A DNA stretch of 64,000 nucleotides from Pegoplata infirma (GCA_963921195.1 OY992536.1:108278778-108342777), one strand, 5' to 3'. Numbered from the stretch's first letter, positions 11,565 to 25,800 are shown. The notes: generated by a model not told the origin, from the letters alone. Program-made: numbers and translations.

Positions 11565-13416
11565 TAGAGTGGCACTTAAAAATTAAATTTTCGAATTTCA
11601 AAATGCGCGGGTCGGAATATTGTGTAATTGCGTCTAAAAATGATTGTGTAAAAATTTCAGGAAAATCGAATAACTTTAACCCGTGCCGCTTTGAGGTCAA
11701 AGTTTCGGGTTTTTGGGGAAAAAGGACGATGATTTGAAAAAAAAAAAAAAAATGGTTTTATGAAATTAACTAAAATAAATTTTTTTATTTAGCTTTTACT
11801 CAAAACTACTTGGAAAAAATTATGCCAACTTTGTATGACATCATTAACCCGTTCAAAATTTTAAGCTAAAAATTACCATGAATTTAGGGGGGTACTTCAA
11901 ATGAGTATTTTCGATTTTTTAAAAATTTTATTAAACAAAATTTTTAAATTCAACATTTCTATACAAGTCACTTATAAAAAACATCCTAAAGATTAAATAT
12001 TAAAAAAATTGGGGATATACACCGACTCAATTTGTTTTTGGAGCCGTTTGATTTTTGTGGATTTCAAGGAAATTAGAATTTTGTGTAAATTTTTTTTTAT
12101 GAAAATCGATTTCCGAAAAAACTGACCAAATTTAAGTTTTTTGTTGCTTCTTTTGATCAAATTAATTCAGTTAAGAACTATTAACTTTATTAGACATCAC
12201 TAAAAAAAGTCTTGCACTCAAAAAAAAAATTTTTACTCAAAACAGGTTTTACATTCGAAAAAATGTGCACTCAAAAAAAAATATTTTTTTACAAAAATTA
12301 CTAAAAAAAACATTTATGGATTCGGTCAAATTTAACTTTTTTATTTGTTTTTACTATTTAAATATATTTTGACCTAATCCATAAATGTTTTTTTTAGTAA
12401 TTTTTATAAAAATAATTTTTTTTGAGTGCACATTTTTTCGAGTGTGAAATCTGTTTTGAGTAAAAATTTTTTTTTGAGTGCAAGACTTTTTTTTAGTGTT
12501 TGTTTTTTCCACAAAAATATTTTTTTAACACGTTCGTACAAGTTTTATATAATTATTCGGTATAAGGCCATATTTGGCCAAAAATGTAGCCGAAGCCGAA
12601 TACTGGCCGAGTGCTGCTCTTTGGCCAATGCCGAAGCCAAATATTCGGTCGGACACTATAAATTAGTATGTAATAGACCACCAAAATGATTTTGAAGCAA
12701 TAAAATTCTTAAAATTCTAGAAACAAACTTTGAATTTTCTGCTTGGGTCACATTTTCCCCCTGCCAATATGGGTTAACGATGTCTAATAAAGTTAATAGT
12801 TCGTAACTGAATTAATTTGATCAAAAGAAGCAACAAAAAATTTAAATTTGGTCAGTTTATTCGAAAATCGATTTTCATAAAAAAAAATTTACACAAAATT
12901 CTAATTTCCTTGAAATCCACAAAAATCAAACGGCTCCAAAAACAAATTGAGTCGGTGTATATCCCCAATTTTTTTAATATTTAATCTTTAGGATGTTTTT
13001 TATAAGTGACTTGTATAGAAATGTTGAATTTAAAAATTTTGTTTAATAAAATTTTGAAAAAATCGAAAATACTCATTTGAAGTACCCCCCTAAATTCATG
13101 GTAATTTTTAGCTTAAAATTTTTAACGGGTTAATGATGTCATACAAAGTTGACATAATTTTTTCCAAGTAGTTTTGAGTAAAAGCTAAATAAAAAAAAAT
13201 TATTTTAATTAATTTCATAAAAACTTTTTTTTATTTTTTTTTTTCAAATCATCGTCCTTTTTCCCCAAAAACCCGAAACTTTGACCTCAAAGCGGCACGG
13301 GTTAAAGTTATTCGATTTTCCTGAAATTTTTACACAATTATTTTTAGACGCAATTACACAATATTCCGACCCGCGCTGTTTGAAATTCGAAAATTTAATT
13401 TTTAAGTGCCACTCTA
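11565..13416. mobile_element. Palindromic hAT-like element, TAGAGTGGCAC ends
   Basis: The left end TAGAGTGGCACTTAAAAATT is mirrored by AATTTTTAAGTGCCACTCTA. The arms (about 11,565-12,340 and 12,341-13,416) match closely over 650 bp or more, up to a centre near 12,340. A non-mirrored stretch of about 250 bp at 12,495-12,770 lies in the right arm and looks like a separate insert (GGCCAAAT / ATTTGGCC words). The flanking 8-mers ATATACAG and ATGTACAT agree at 6 of 8 bases, so the TSD is degraded. Confidence 0.75.
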
Positions 13417-13834
13417 ATGTACATGTGTAGATAAATAATAATAAGTGTGTCAAAAAATCTTTATTTACAAAATTCTATGTATGTATAAACAAACAAAATT
13501 TTTGTAGTATTATTCTGAAAAACTGATATATTCACCTATGTATGAGTATCATAAAAAAAATATAAAATTTTCGTGAGCTTATCAGACAAAATATAATCAA
13601 CAGATGTACGTTTGTTTTGTATTTCAAAATTTTTTAAAAAACTCAAACTATTTTGTTTGGTTCAAGACACGAAATGATTAGTATCAATTAGAAACACAAG
13701 TTATTAGGAAGGTTAACAAAGTTTTTATATGTCAAATTTAATTTTACTTATTTGTAGAGTAAATATTCTTAATTTAAAATTGTTTGCATTTTAATTTACA
13801 GTTCTAACATAAATTAACCAAAGAAGAAAAAAAT
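13417..13834 (+). other. CRMP: 5' flank / untranslated leader of CRMP
   Basis: This stretch is less repetitive than its surroundings. A pyrimidine-rich acceptor, TTTAATTTACAG, ends at 13801. The leader of the coding exon therefore probably starts at 13802, after an upstream non-coding exon that I cannot place. Confidence 0.5.
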
Positions 13835-13885
13835 ATGTCTCACCACAGTCCACAACCAGTGAAAAAGGTGCCACTACATTTACAG
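13835..13885 (+). CDS. CRMP: CRMP coding exon 1 (aa 1-17)
   Basis: The ATG at 13835 opens [17 protein letters not shown] and the exon ends at a GTAATT donor in phase 0. The context AAAAAAAT-ATG is acceptable for an insect start. No in-frame upstream ATG is seen between the acceptor at 13801 and this codon. Confidence 0.85.
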
Positions 13886-16800
13886 GTAATTTAAAACGGA
13901 AAATGTGTTTTTTTTTTCTTACCTATTTACTACCAATTAGATATTCCATTCACAAATCTATTAACACCTTTATTGTTTAAAATTTTCTTTTATAGAGTGC
14001 TCAAAATCGTGTTTATATCAAAAATGGTCAAGTTGTTAATCATGATTCAACTTTTAAAGCGGACGTTTATATTGAAGATGGTATAATCAAGTAAGTTTTA
14101 GTATATAAGTTACTACACTAAAAAAAGGCAGTTTCATTTCATTTCTTTTCCCGTTCTATTCCATTTTGTTCCCAGTTACATTTCATTTCATTCCCAATTT
14201 CATTTCATTTAGTTACATGTAGGTTTCATTCATTATGCATTACACCTGTTAAAGAAACACAAAAATTCTACACCGTTTACAGATGTTTTTCGTAAAAGAT
14301 CAATTGTACATCGAAGATTATTGTTGAAATTCGGAGATTTAATTTCTAGCTCGAAGATTCTATTTGTAATTCTAATTAATTAAAAAATTGCAATTATAAT
14401 TTGAAGATTTCAATTGTAATTCGAAAACAGCTCAATTGTAATTCCAAATAGATGAATTGTATTTCGAAAAAGATCAATTTTAATTCGAACAAGTAGAAAA
14501 GTTAAATTTGACTTGGCCGAATCTTTGAATACCCTCTACAATGACCTTTTTAAAGCATAGTAAGTTTTCAACTGTGAAAAAATTAAAAATTTTGATTAGA
14601 AATTTTTTTTTTAGTGTAAACTTTTTTTCGATTGTAAATTTTTTCTTACAAGGGCAGTATCAAGGTAGATTTATATAAGGTAATATTTTAGTGACGTAAA
14701 TGAAAACAATTTTCTTTCAAAATCATTTAGTAGGCAAAAACGACTTAAATGTTCAGTGCAGACATTTACCAACTTAAACGCTTTTTAAGACTTTAAAATT
14801 TTAGAAAACAACTAAATTGAAAAATAAATATTGAAATTCAAACGAAATTGTTTTATTTTCCACGACAAAAATTATAAAAAAATTAAAATATTTTTAAGCA
14901 TAAAAAGTGTAGTGTAAACTGAAGTCATTTATGCCGAACAAAATATTTTTATTTCGTTTTGAAAATTCGTAAATATTATTGTTTTTAAATTTGTTAAAAA
15001 ACTTACTATGGAGGAAAAGTGAGGTTATTGGATCTTACCTTGAATAAATCTACCTTGGGAAGTATCTTAACCCTTATGAACCGATTTGCATGAAACTTTA
15101 TATATGAGCAAATTCATGAGAAATTTAACTGGCGGATCACTGATTTTTGTAATTTTTGGTTATTTGATGTTCATAAAAGATTAAAATGAAGATTTAAAAT
15201 TTAGAAAAAAAAATTTTTTAAAATTACAATTGAACGTCCTTTTTTCCTGGCAACGACACCATGGATTTACAAAACCAAAATTTTGTAAAATTTCCCATGA
15301 ATTTGCTCATATATATAAAAGAGACAATTCTAAGGTTGGGGTGTTCTCGGCTTTTCGGCCTATCGGGGATTTAGGGGTTCAAAAAAATCCCGTGCAAAAA
15401 TCGATTACATCTCATTAGGTCTTCTTTTAACTGATAATATATGATTGCATCTGATTGTATATAATTGTATCTGATCAGATATAATTAAATGCCAATTATG
15501 TGCCAATGTTGACCAAATCCGAGATATAAGCAGATGTCAATTTTGGACATTTCAGATATAATTATATGCAATCAGATACGATCATATATATATATTAGAG
15601 TTCGTTTGGTGACTATGTCACTTCATCTGTTTATCGGATATCATCATATTTTTAAAAGATTTAGGTGAGCTAAAAAGAATGCCGGTATTTTTTTGGAAAA
15701 ATTTTCGCACATTGGGGTGGCAGAATATATTGCAAATCTGATTTTACCAGTCTATTCTACAGCAAAAATTAATACAATAGCAGTTTTTTGAACTCTTAAA
15801 AAAAGTTCCAATAACCCACAGCAGGGGGCGGAAAATCGTGTTTTTTTTTTTTAATTTAAATTATTTTTTTAATCATGCACGATGAAGAGGCAGTTTTTAC
15901 TAAGAAAATTGGTACAAAAAGCACCTTTCTATCACAACTAGTGTTTGGGAATTCCCGGACTTATCAATTTCCCGGGAAACGGGAAAAAAATAATTTATTT
16001 CATGGGATTCCCGGGAATCCCGGGAAATATTCATTATTAATATACATCATAAAAAACATTAAAATTTTACCAACTTTCTATTAAAAACCATTTTATTAGA
16101 GATAAACAATTAATTAAAACATAAAAAATCAAAAAATAAAAGTTAAAAATCGTGAAATACAATAAAACAAAACAAAAACAATATTGCAACTTTTTTCCCC
16201 ACAAAAAAACACAAAAAATAGCTAAAAATCGCAAAAAAATTTAAAACTGCGTTATTCGAGCAAAAACTAATAAAGTTGACAGCACTTTTAATATTTGTTC
16301 TGGAAATGTAAATTCTAGGTTCAAAATTTTTATCTTTTTTTTGACAGTCTTAGCAAAATTATAATTAACCGACGTATATTTTTTGACTTTTTGATATTTT
16401 TGATATTTCATGATATTGTCATACTTTTTACACTTGGTCAGCTTTCCTATGAATATATATTAGCACTGTTCTTCCAAATAGAAAAAATAGAAAAAATGGC
16501 AAATGTAATTATACCTGTATGTAAAAAAGATATTAAAAATTAAATTAAAATAAACCTTTTTTATGTAAAATGGTTTATTTTATAAAATTCCCGGATTTCC
16601 CGGGAAAAATTAAAAAAATTCCCGGGAATTCCCGGGAAAAGACTGACGGGAAAAAGACTGACGACCCGGGAATTCCCGGACCCCAAACACTAATCACAAC
16701 CCATTAAAAAGTTATAAGGCTTCGAAGTTTTTTTTTCTAGTGGCAAAATAATAAAACACTGACCGAAATTTGAAAAATTTTTGGATATATCAGCGGTCTG

Positions 16801-19800
16801 GACAATCGTTTTCGATTTTCCTCTCAATGCTGATTCCAAATCTGGTTTCCAAAATATTCCGTAACTTCAGGTTTTTTGAGATAATTAAGGTCAAAGTTCA
16901 CAAAAAACGCATTTTTGTGCATTATTGAAAGCATTTTTTTGTGATGATATTCTGGGCTCATAAAACCTGTTTTCGATTAACATTTCGATGCTTATTCTGT
17001 ATCTAGTTTTCAAATTTTTCTATCACGTCATGTTTTCGAGAAAATTGAGGTAAAAGTTCTCAAAAAACGTGTTTTTGTCCATTTTTGAGAGCTTATATAC
17101 GGGTTGTGATAGAACGGAAAATTTGGTATCATTTTGTTAAGGCGAAAATGCCCTTTATTTGTGCATATTTAAAAAATTAATTTAAAAAGAAATGGAAAAA
17201 CCTTATATATCCGCCCTCTGTGATGGGGTTTTGGAACTTTTTTTCAGAGTTTGAAAAACGTCCATTGTATTTTTTTTTTGCTGTAGAATCAACTGGTGAA
17301 GTCAGATTTGCGTTATATTCAGCCGTTTTTGCAGAAAAATCAGCTCAAAATTCGCGTTTTCAGATGCATTGAACCATCCCAAGGAGCGAATTTTTTTCCA
17401 AAAAAATACCGCCAAACTTTTTAGTTCTCCTAAATTCTTCAAAAAAATGATGATATCCCCAGATCAAATTTTCAAAATTAACTCTAATAAATATATATAA
17501 ACAGATCAGATAAGATCTAATACATTTTTACATGGGATGGGTCAAAAAATTGCAAAAGGTTTTCTGTATTTTTCAGTCATTTCTTTCTAAGAAACTATAA
17601 GATGTTTCCATATGGGAAGAAAGGTTTTTTAATGCCTATCCAACGGGGGCATCGTTAAATAGATTTTCACGAAAATGTGTAAATTTTGGGGAGTATTTAT
17701 GTGAAGACATATCCCTACGATATCCACATGAATACGAAATAATCTTTATTAAATTTAAGTCGACACGTATTTTTGCTCTAGACGATATTCCTGTTAGTTC
17801 GGGAGTTATTGAAATTTTCCCGTAGGTCTACATTGTTTCATAAGGGGACAACGAAATTTTTAAACACTGATATGACCAATAGGGTGGGTCGATGAAATGC
17901 ATATTTGGAAATCTCGTTAACTAATAGCAAAAACTCGACGCGCATTTTCGAGCTGATAACGGGAAAAATCATGAAAAAATTTTAGGAGGGTACTTTTAGG
18001 CCTCTACAAGCGGTTTTAGTTCGCGGTTTTTGGAAAAAAAATATTTTTTTTAATTTTTTAAAAATATTTTAAAAATTAAGTAAAATAATGCTTATTACAA
18101 AACAAGTTCCAAAAAAAAATTATCTCGCCAATTTAGCCCGTGGATGCATTTTTATACCCAGGAAAGTTCGATTTATATATATAAAAAAAAAATATTTTTT
18201 ATTTCATAATAGCACTGAAATGGTGCATAAGGCCGATTTAAGAACATGAATGATAAAAATAAAAAAATTTCGGGTATTTATAGCAATCCGCAAGTGCAAA
18301 AAATTCGCAAATTACAAAAAAATTAAAAATGGGTATCAAAATTTTGGTAAAATAAAGCGTTTTAAGAAAATGATAAAAAAACAAAACAAATTGGCGGCTA
18401 TTTATAACAATCCGCAAGTGCAAAAAATTCGCAAGTACCAAAAAAAAATTAAAAAATGGAAAAATGGGTATCAAATTTTTGGAAAAATAAAGCGTTTAAA
18501 AAAAAAAAAAACAAAAAAATATATTAGATGATCAATATGGTCTATGGATGCTTAAAACACTTTATTTTAGCAAAATTTTGATACCCGTTTTTAATTTTTT
18601 TGTAATTTGCGAATTTTTTGCACTTGTGGATTGCTATAAATACCCGCAATTTTTTTATTTTTATCATTCGTGCTCTTAAATCGGCCTTAAGCACCATTTG
18701 AGTGCTATTATGAAATAAAAAATATTTTTTTTTATATATATAAATCGAACTTTCCTGGGTATAAAAATGCATCCACGGGCTAAATTTCATTGACCAATAA
18801 GCCAAGACACCCAACCTTAAAGTCGTCTCTCTTATACAGGGTGATTCAGTCACGACCCGCCGAAAATACAAGTGTGCGAAATGGCAGCGGTTTGAAAATT
18901 TTCGGATTGGTGGTCGGAGGGTAGTAGGGTAAAATTGATAACTTCTGAACCAGGGGTCCGATTTTTTAGTTGTTGGGCTTGTTTGAAAGTTCATTGGAAG
19001 ACCTTTCAGAATCAATAACAAATAGAGTGAAATCCTCGAGATACATAGCTTTTAAAAATACAATTTGAAAAAAAGACATAAGAATTTGCACATAACGTCA
19101 ATTTGCTCAGCCAGATGGCAGGTAACTTATGTTTTTTTTTCTCTTAAAAGATAGCCCTAACTCTTACCTTTCCAAAATGCCCTAAAAGAAGCCCAGAGGT
19201 CTTACCGTTCCAAAGTTATGACCATTTGCCTTCCAAAAATTTTAATAAAATAAAATTCTAAACTTGTTAATTTACAAAAACAAATGAATGTGTGCTGTTA
19301 TTTCGCCTCCAAACCCAAAAAAAAAATTGTTTGCGTTTCAGTCAAATGGTCATAACTTTAAAACAGAAAGACCTCTGGGCTTCATTTAGGGCATTTTGGA
19401 AAGGTATACGTAGAGATATCTTTTAAGAGAAAAAAAAACATAAGTTACCTGCCATCTGGCTGAGAAAATTGAGGTTATGTGCAAATTTGTATGTCTTTTT
19501 TTCACATTTTATTTTTTAAAGCTCTGTAATGTTTTTAAAGCTCGTTTTTTTAACAGATTGAAACCAATCTTTAATTGGCGGTTTTGCTAATAACTTTTGA
19601 ACCACTATACCAATTTGGCTGAAATTCAATAAAAAGCAGACCAAGGGAACGACAAATGTATATACCAAGCTTCAGCATCCTCCGAATTGTCTTTCGAAAG
19701 TTAACGTAAATTCTCGAAAAACCCTTCCGAAATTTACTCTGAACCACTAGACCGATTTCGCTGAATTGCAATACCAACCTGACCAGGTAAATGACCAACA

Positions 19801-22800
19801 TATATGCCAAACTTCAGGAGCCTCCGTAAAATCTTTCAAAAATTGGCGTGTTTTTAACAGACAGACAGCCATCGCTATATTGTCTTCAAATCGATTAGAC
19901 CAATATTTCGAGGTGTTACAAACGGAATGATAATTTCTGAAATACAATTGATAAGTTCTGAAATACAATTAATAATTTCTGAAATACAATTGATAAATTC
20001 TGAAATACAATTGATAGTTTCTGAAATACAATTAATAATATCTGAAATACAATTGAGAAGTTCAAAAATACATTTGATAAGTTCTGAAATACAATTGATA
20101 ACTTCTGAAATACAATTTATAATTTCTGAAATACAATTGGAAATGGTGTAGATAAAGTAGAGGGTATAAAAAAACTTTTTCTTGTAAAATTTGAAGCGTT
20201 TTTTTTTTAAGTGCAATAATTTTAATTTATTTCAGATTTGTTGGTCCAGCGTCAGAAATTAATGTACCCGGTGGTGTGCGTATTATTGATGCCGCTGGTA
20301 AATTAATTATACCCGGTGGAATTGACCCTCATACACACTTTCAATTGAAATTCGGAGGAGCTGTATCAGTAGATGATTTCTATCATGGTACCAAGGCAGC
20401 TATTGCTGGCGGAACTACTACAATAAGTGAGTAAAATCAGAGCAGATCGTTTATCATTACACCATTTGCAAAAGTAATTTGAAAAAGATCAACTGGAATT
20501 TCAAAACATATTTTTTAAATTAAAGACTTAAATAGCAAATGTTAAGAATATAGGGAAAAACGGGGGTTTTTTCCACTTCAAGCTAAAATATCTTGAAAAC
20601 CTGATGTGATAGATAAATTCTGAAATTAGATTCAGTGTAACTCAAACCTTTAGAAAAGTATACTCTGGTCTATGGGTAAAAAAAAATTGTTGGCCTGTCT
20701 AATTAATAAAATGATCTTATCTTAAAATACGTTCTAAATAATGTGATTTCTCTTATTTTTCAGTGGATTTTGTATTACCCGACAAGGGTGAATCAATGCT
20801 TGAAGCTTACGCTAGATGGCGCTCGTGGGCTGATCCAAAAGTATGTTGCGATTATGCTTTTCATGTTGGTATCACTTGGTGGTCACAATCCGTATCAAAT
20901 GACATGAAAGTATTATGTGAAGAATTGGGTGTAAATTCCTTTAAAATGTTTATGGCTTACAAAGGCTTATATCAATTAAATGATTCTGATTTGCTGGATG
21001 CTTTTGAACGTATAAGAGCTTTAGGTGGTGTAGCTCAAGTAAGTTAATGGAAAGGATTTTTTGAAAATCAATTTGTTAAATAAATTGTTTTTATAAAAAG
21101 GTTCATGCTGAAAATGGTGACATTATAGCAAAAAATGTTGGTAAACTTTTATCAGCCGGTATTACTGGACCTGAGGGACATGAATTATCTAGACAAGAGG
21201 AGGTAGAAGCTGAAGCTGTTCACCGTGCCTGTATTTTAGCACACCAGGTACTTTTTTTATAATTATCTTATATCAAATATAATTTCTATGGTTCGAAATT
21301 CTACAGTTTTATGTACATGAATAAAAAAATTTTAATTTTTAAACTTTGGGAATCACTTGATAACCTCTCCTTAAAAAGTAAATTAATATATTTTGCTTTA
21401 ATTTTTCTCCAAATCAAAGGTTGATTGTCCACTGTATGTAGTTCATGTTATGGGTAAATCAGCTGGCATTGAGCTAGCCCGAGCTCGCGAACGTTATAAT
21501 AATCGTGGTATTTATGGTGAAACTTTGGCCGCTGCTTTAGGTACCGATGGTACCCACTGTCTACATAAATGTTTCCATCATGCTGCTGCACACGTATTAA
21601 GTCCTCCTTTAAGACCTGATCCTACTACACCCGAATTTTTAATGAGATTGTTGGCCAAGTAAGTGTTTGGTTAATCTAGTAAGATCTTTTAGTATACCAA
21701 ATTGAAATAACTAACTTGTGTTTTGTTGGCTAATTAACTTTTAATGTTTTTACTAAATTCATTATAATTCACTTAACAATTTCCCATTATCAAATTCCTC
21801 ATTATTAGATGAAAGTTGTGCTTAATGTGACACCCTACACATCACTTCCAAATCATCAGCTGATAAATGTATACCATACATGTCATGTCAGTCCATGAGT
21901 CATTAACTAATTAAATTTGACATTTCGTGAAATACTAGTTGTTCTAATTGCCGAACCGTCAAGACGAGTTTTTTAAGTCATTGGCGTAGTAAGTATTGAT
22001 TGTTTATTAACCATTTTTAATGTGTATTTTTATGTGTATTTTTGTATCTGTTATATTCACGGAATCGGGAAATATAAAAACCACAGACTAATACAGACTC
22101 GACATAAGTGACAGGTGTCAAAAAAGTATTTCTTAACCATATGGTTAATTTTTTCAAATTATTCTACGAATTAGGTTAGAAAGAGAAAGCTAATATAACG
22201 CGCCATAAGAAAAATAGATGCCACATCGGTTTTTATTGTTTCACTCACTCCTAAGTCACAGACTATATACAGACTCAACAGTAGAGTTTTATAGCAAAAA
22301 AAATGGGAAAAACTCGGTTTTTCACTCACTCCTAAGTCGTAAAAAGTGTTGCCATGTTAGCGTAAAACGATTATATAAAACCAATCAAGTTTTTTAATGT
22401 GCCAATGCCATTTTTTCCTCGTTTCGTCAATATCGCAAATTTAAATCCTTAGCGCGTTGTGTACCACTTTGACTTTGAAACGACCTTGGCAGAATGGGTC
22501 CTAAGGAGGAATTTAGTTCGGTTTAGGTCGGAACTAATGGCTGGCCATTTCAATACTGGTATGCTGGGCATTTTAAACAAGTTTTTGTCAAACCAGTGAC
22601 ATGGTTTGGGGCGTTGTCTTGGTGGAATGTCCAATTATCTCAACACAGTTCGCTAGCTAAGTCTATTAAATGTTCCCGAACAAGTAAAATTATATTGTTA
22701 CATTATTTTTAGTATGGGCAAATCATATTCGGAACCGTCCTCTTCATCCAAATGCACCCCATACCATAACGGATTCGCAACCGTGATTTTGCAAATAGCA

Positions 22801-25800
22801 CGTTTGACGCGGATGTCCTAAATCTCTCTAATATTGGTGTTGACCATCAGTGCCATCCAAACTAAACTTTTTTTGTCACTAAATATGACGAAAAAAAGTT
22901 AAATTAAGACGGCGCTGATGGTCACCACTTCTCTTGTAGAGATTTAAGACATCTCCGCAAAACGAGCTATTTTTGAAACCCCAGTTGCGAATCCGTCATG
23001 GTATGGGATGCATTTGGATCATGAGGAAGGGTTTGAATATGATTTGGTTCCAATAAAAATAATGCAAAAATATATTTTTACTTGTTGGAGACCATTTAAT
23101 AGACTTTGCTACCGAACTGTATGGAGATAATTGGGCATTCTCACATGATAACGCACTAATCCATTTCACTCTTTTGATAAAAAACTTGTTAAATGCGCAC
23201 AACATACCAGTATTGAAATGGCCAGCCATTAGTCCCGACCTACAAACAATTAAATTCCTCTTTAGGACCCTTTCTGCCAAGGTCATTTGAAAGTCAAGGC
23301 CGTACAAGACCATTAAAGGACTTTAAATTTAAATACTGACAAAACGGGGGACAAGGGATATTGACACATTAAAAACCTTGGTGGGTTTTATGCCTCCTAG
23401 GCTCAAAAAAGTTTAAATATACAAGGCGAACACAAATTTTCACAAAACACTTAATTACATTGCAAATCAAAAAGAATATATACGAATTTTCTTTTATGCA
23501 CATATAATTATTTTCTATAGAAAATATGTGAAGTATTTTCTTTTTCGTTATTTATTGTTTTAAAAATTAAAGTATAAAATTAAAATGTTTATGATTTTAA
23601 TGCTTATATATAACCCGCTGTCTACACCTGGGAGAAATACTGAGATATTTGTATCAAGAAACGTCAAAATCAATCGCAAAGAAATTTCTCTCAGGTGTGG
23701 ACTAAATATTAGTCTCAGTATTTGATCTCATCAGATAGTTGTTATGAGATATCTCATAACAACAATCTGATGAGATTGGATGAGATCAAGTGTCAAATTC
23801 ACTTATATTTGTATGTTTACAATTGTTTTTTGGAGCAAATGGCGTCGAAAAAAGGAAAAATAAAATAAATCATTAAAAAATAAGTGTATAAACAAATGTA
23901 TGTGCTTAAATAATAGATTGTACATATATTTATGATGAAAAACATACATAGTTATTCCACGGCTGATTGAAAATTATGAAATTTCATAAGAATAATTGCA
24001 GCTCGTTTTCCACACCATTTGATATTGAGATAAATATTGAAATTTCCCAACTGCTTCTCTGCCGACGTTATTTCAGCTTTCATGAAAAAATTCTCCCACG
24101 TGTAGATGGTGCGTAAACATAATAAAATATTAACCAAACATGAAAAAATAATTTCTTTTCTTTCCTATAACTCAATTTAAAAAAATGCACATATAATTAT
24201 TTGTCTTAGGTATATGACCACAAATATTCCTTGAGAAAAATGCATTAATATAGAGTATTTAAAAAAATTACATTGAGAATTAAAACGGTCAAAAGAATTA
24301 TTTTTGAATGGATTTTGCGTGATACGAAATTGGATACCTTTTTAAACACGAATAACACGAAAACGAAGCAAACTACTGCATTGAAATTTTGAAAGCGAAT
24401 ATCTTGAAAACCAAATGCTCTAGAGAAATTTAGAAGGCGGTTTTCGAATCACGAGGTCCGATTTATGTAAAATCATGTTCTATCTTGTGGCTATTGCTTA
24501 ATACAAAGTTGCAGTGGCGCTTTAAAAATATGCGATTTTTTGTAATCTTCACACGTGCTAGACCTTTTGTTGTAATTTTAATGTTAATAATTGTTTAAGC
24601 TCAAGGTCAGTTTTTTTTTTTAATTATTTAAAATTTTTTTCCAATATTTCGAAATTCACTGGATATCATCTTCAGGGCAAAAAAAACAATAATAATAAAA
24701 AACGTCACACACGGTTTTACATTTAAAATTGTGCTAGAAAAGTTTGAATGGCTTATTTGGATTAAGGAGGTCTATTTACTTAGGGTTGCCATTTGCATTT
24801 TGAGAAAAGGAGGACGTCAGCCTCAAAAAAGGAGGACATTTGACCCAAAAAGAGGACAATTTTTTTAATATTAAATTAATTTAAAACAAGTCAACAAAGC
24901 AATACAATATGCAAAAACAAATCACTTTTATTAAGAAAATAATTTGCTTCCACTAAAAAAAGGTGACAGGACATAATCTCCACGGACATTACCCCCATAA
25001 CGGAAATGAGGATTATGACCGAATTCATCACGGTCATAATCCCCATAATAGTTGTAGGGACTAAGACCGTTTCCAAAACGGTCACAATCCCAATGGGGAC
25101 TATGTCCGTTGCCTGTTGGGATTAGGGTTGCCATTCGTACTGTTTTAAACAGTACATGTACTGTTTTTTATAAAAAGTACTGTTTATGCACAGCACCTAA
25201 ACCAGTACGCAAAAGTACTGTTTTTTAAAGCGTGTACTGTTTTTGTACTGTTTTTTTATACTTATCACCAAAATGTAACATTTTTCGAAAAATGTTTCAT
25301 ATTTGACAAAATTTTAATTCAATTTTTAAAAAGGAGCTAAATGCAATTTAATTTTATACCACACTCAAAAAGAAAAATTATTTAAAAAGTGGAAAACTTA
25401 ACTAAATTCTATAATGATTTAGCTCCATTGCCATGTTTTCCTTCTTTTTATCTAAATTTTTCTGAAAAATAAGAAAAAAAAAAACTAGAAAATGGAAAAA
25501 AAAAATATTTTATTGAGTACATCTCATTTAAAGTTCCGATTGCGGGCAGACCCCATTAGGTTCGGAACCCATGGGCCCAGACCACCTTAGGGCCAGTCCC
25601 ATTGGGTCTATTAAGGATCGTCATAGATTTTGATTCAACATCTTTGCCCTTTTCGCTCTACCTTGCTTAGTTTTTAGGATACGGGAATTTAAGGGCCTAA
25701 AAGGGTCTTTAGAATCTTAACGGGATAACTAAAAAACTATTACACTGATGGATTAAGACGGTCGTTTAAAGAACTACAAATATGTATTTGGCATTTTTTT

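Larger units (their letters stand above)
15055..18840. mobile_element. Nested copy of the CAAGGGAAGTATCTCAACC palindromic family
   Basis: The left part (15,055-15,400) and right part (17,520-17,880 plus 18,791-18,840) match the element at 5985-6566, including GGTTGGGGTG and TCGGCTTNTCGGCC words. They are separated by two hAT-like insertions (15596-17486 and 17881-18790) and by an ATATATGATC-rich stretch at 15,420-15,595 and 17,487-17,525. It records several rounds of insertion. Confidence 0.6.
14091..20235 (+). other. CRMP: CRMP intron 2, filled with nested repeats
   Basis: The intron is 6.1 kb. At 14,110-14,230 there are (TTTCATTTCATTC)-like pyrimidine repeats. At 14,320-14,500 there are degenerate CAATTG-cored words ('gaaatttcaattgtaattcg'). 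At 14,515-14,560 there is a DINE-1-like 3' end on the minus strand. The rest holds the elements listed separately. I looked for an alternative exon and saw none. Confidence 0.6.

Noticed and set aside
18238..19021. Open frames of 78-159 codons on either strand
   Set aside because: They are mirror-image translations of the arms of the palindromic element at 17881-18790, lysine/phenylalanine-rich and without homology.
19875..20216. Open frames on both strands with ISEIQLI-type heptads
   Set aside because: They come from the 21-bp minisatellite, whose period is a multiple of three; no start context, splice sites or homology.
24778..24870. Complete hAT-like element starting TAGGGTTGCCATTT with GGAGGAC repeats
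   Set aside because: No inverted right end or 8-bp duplication was found nearby; only a lone end is supported.
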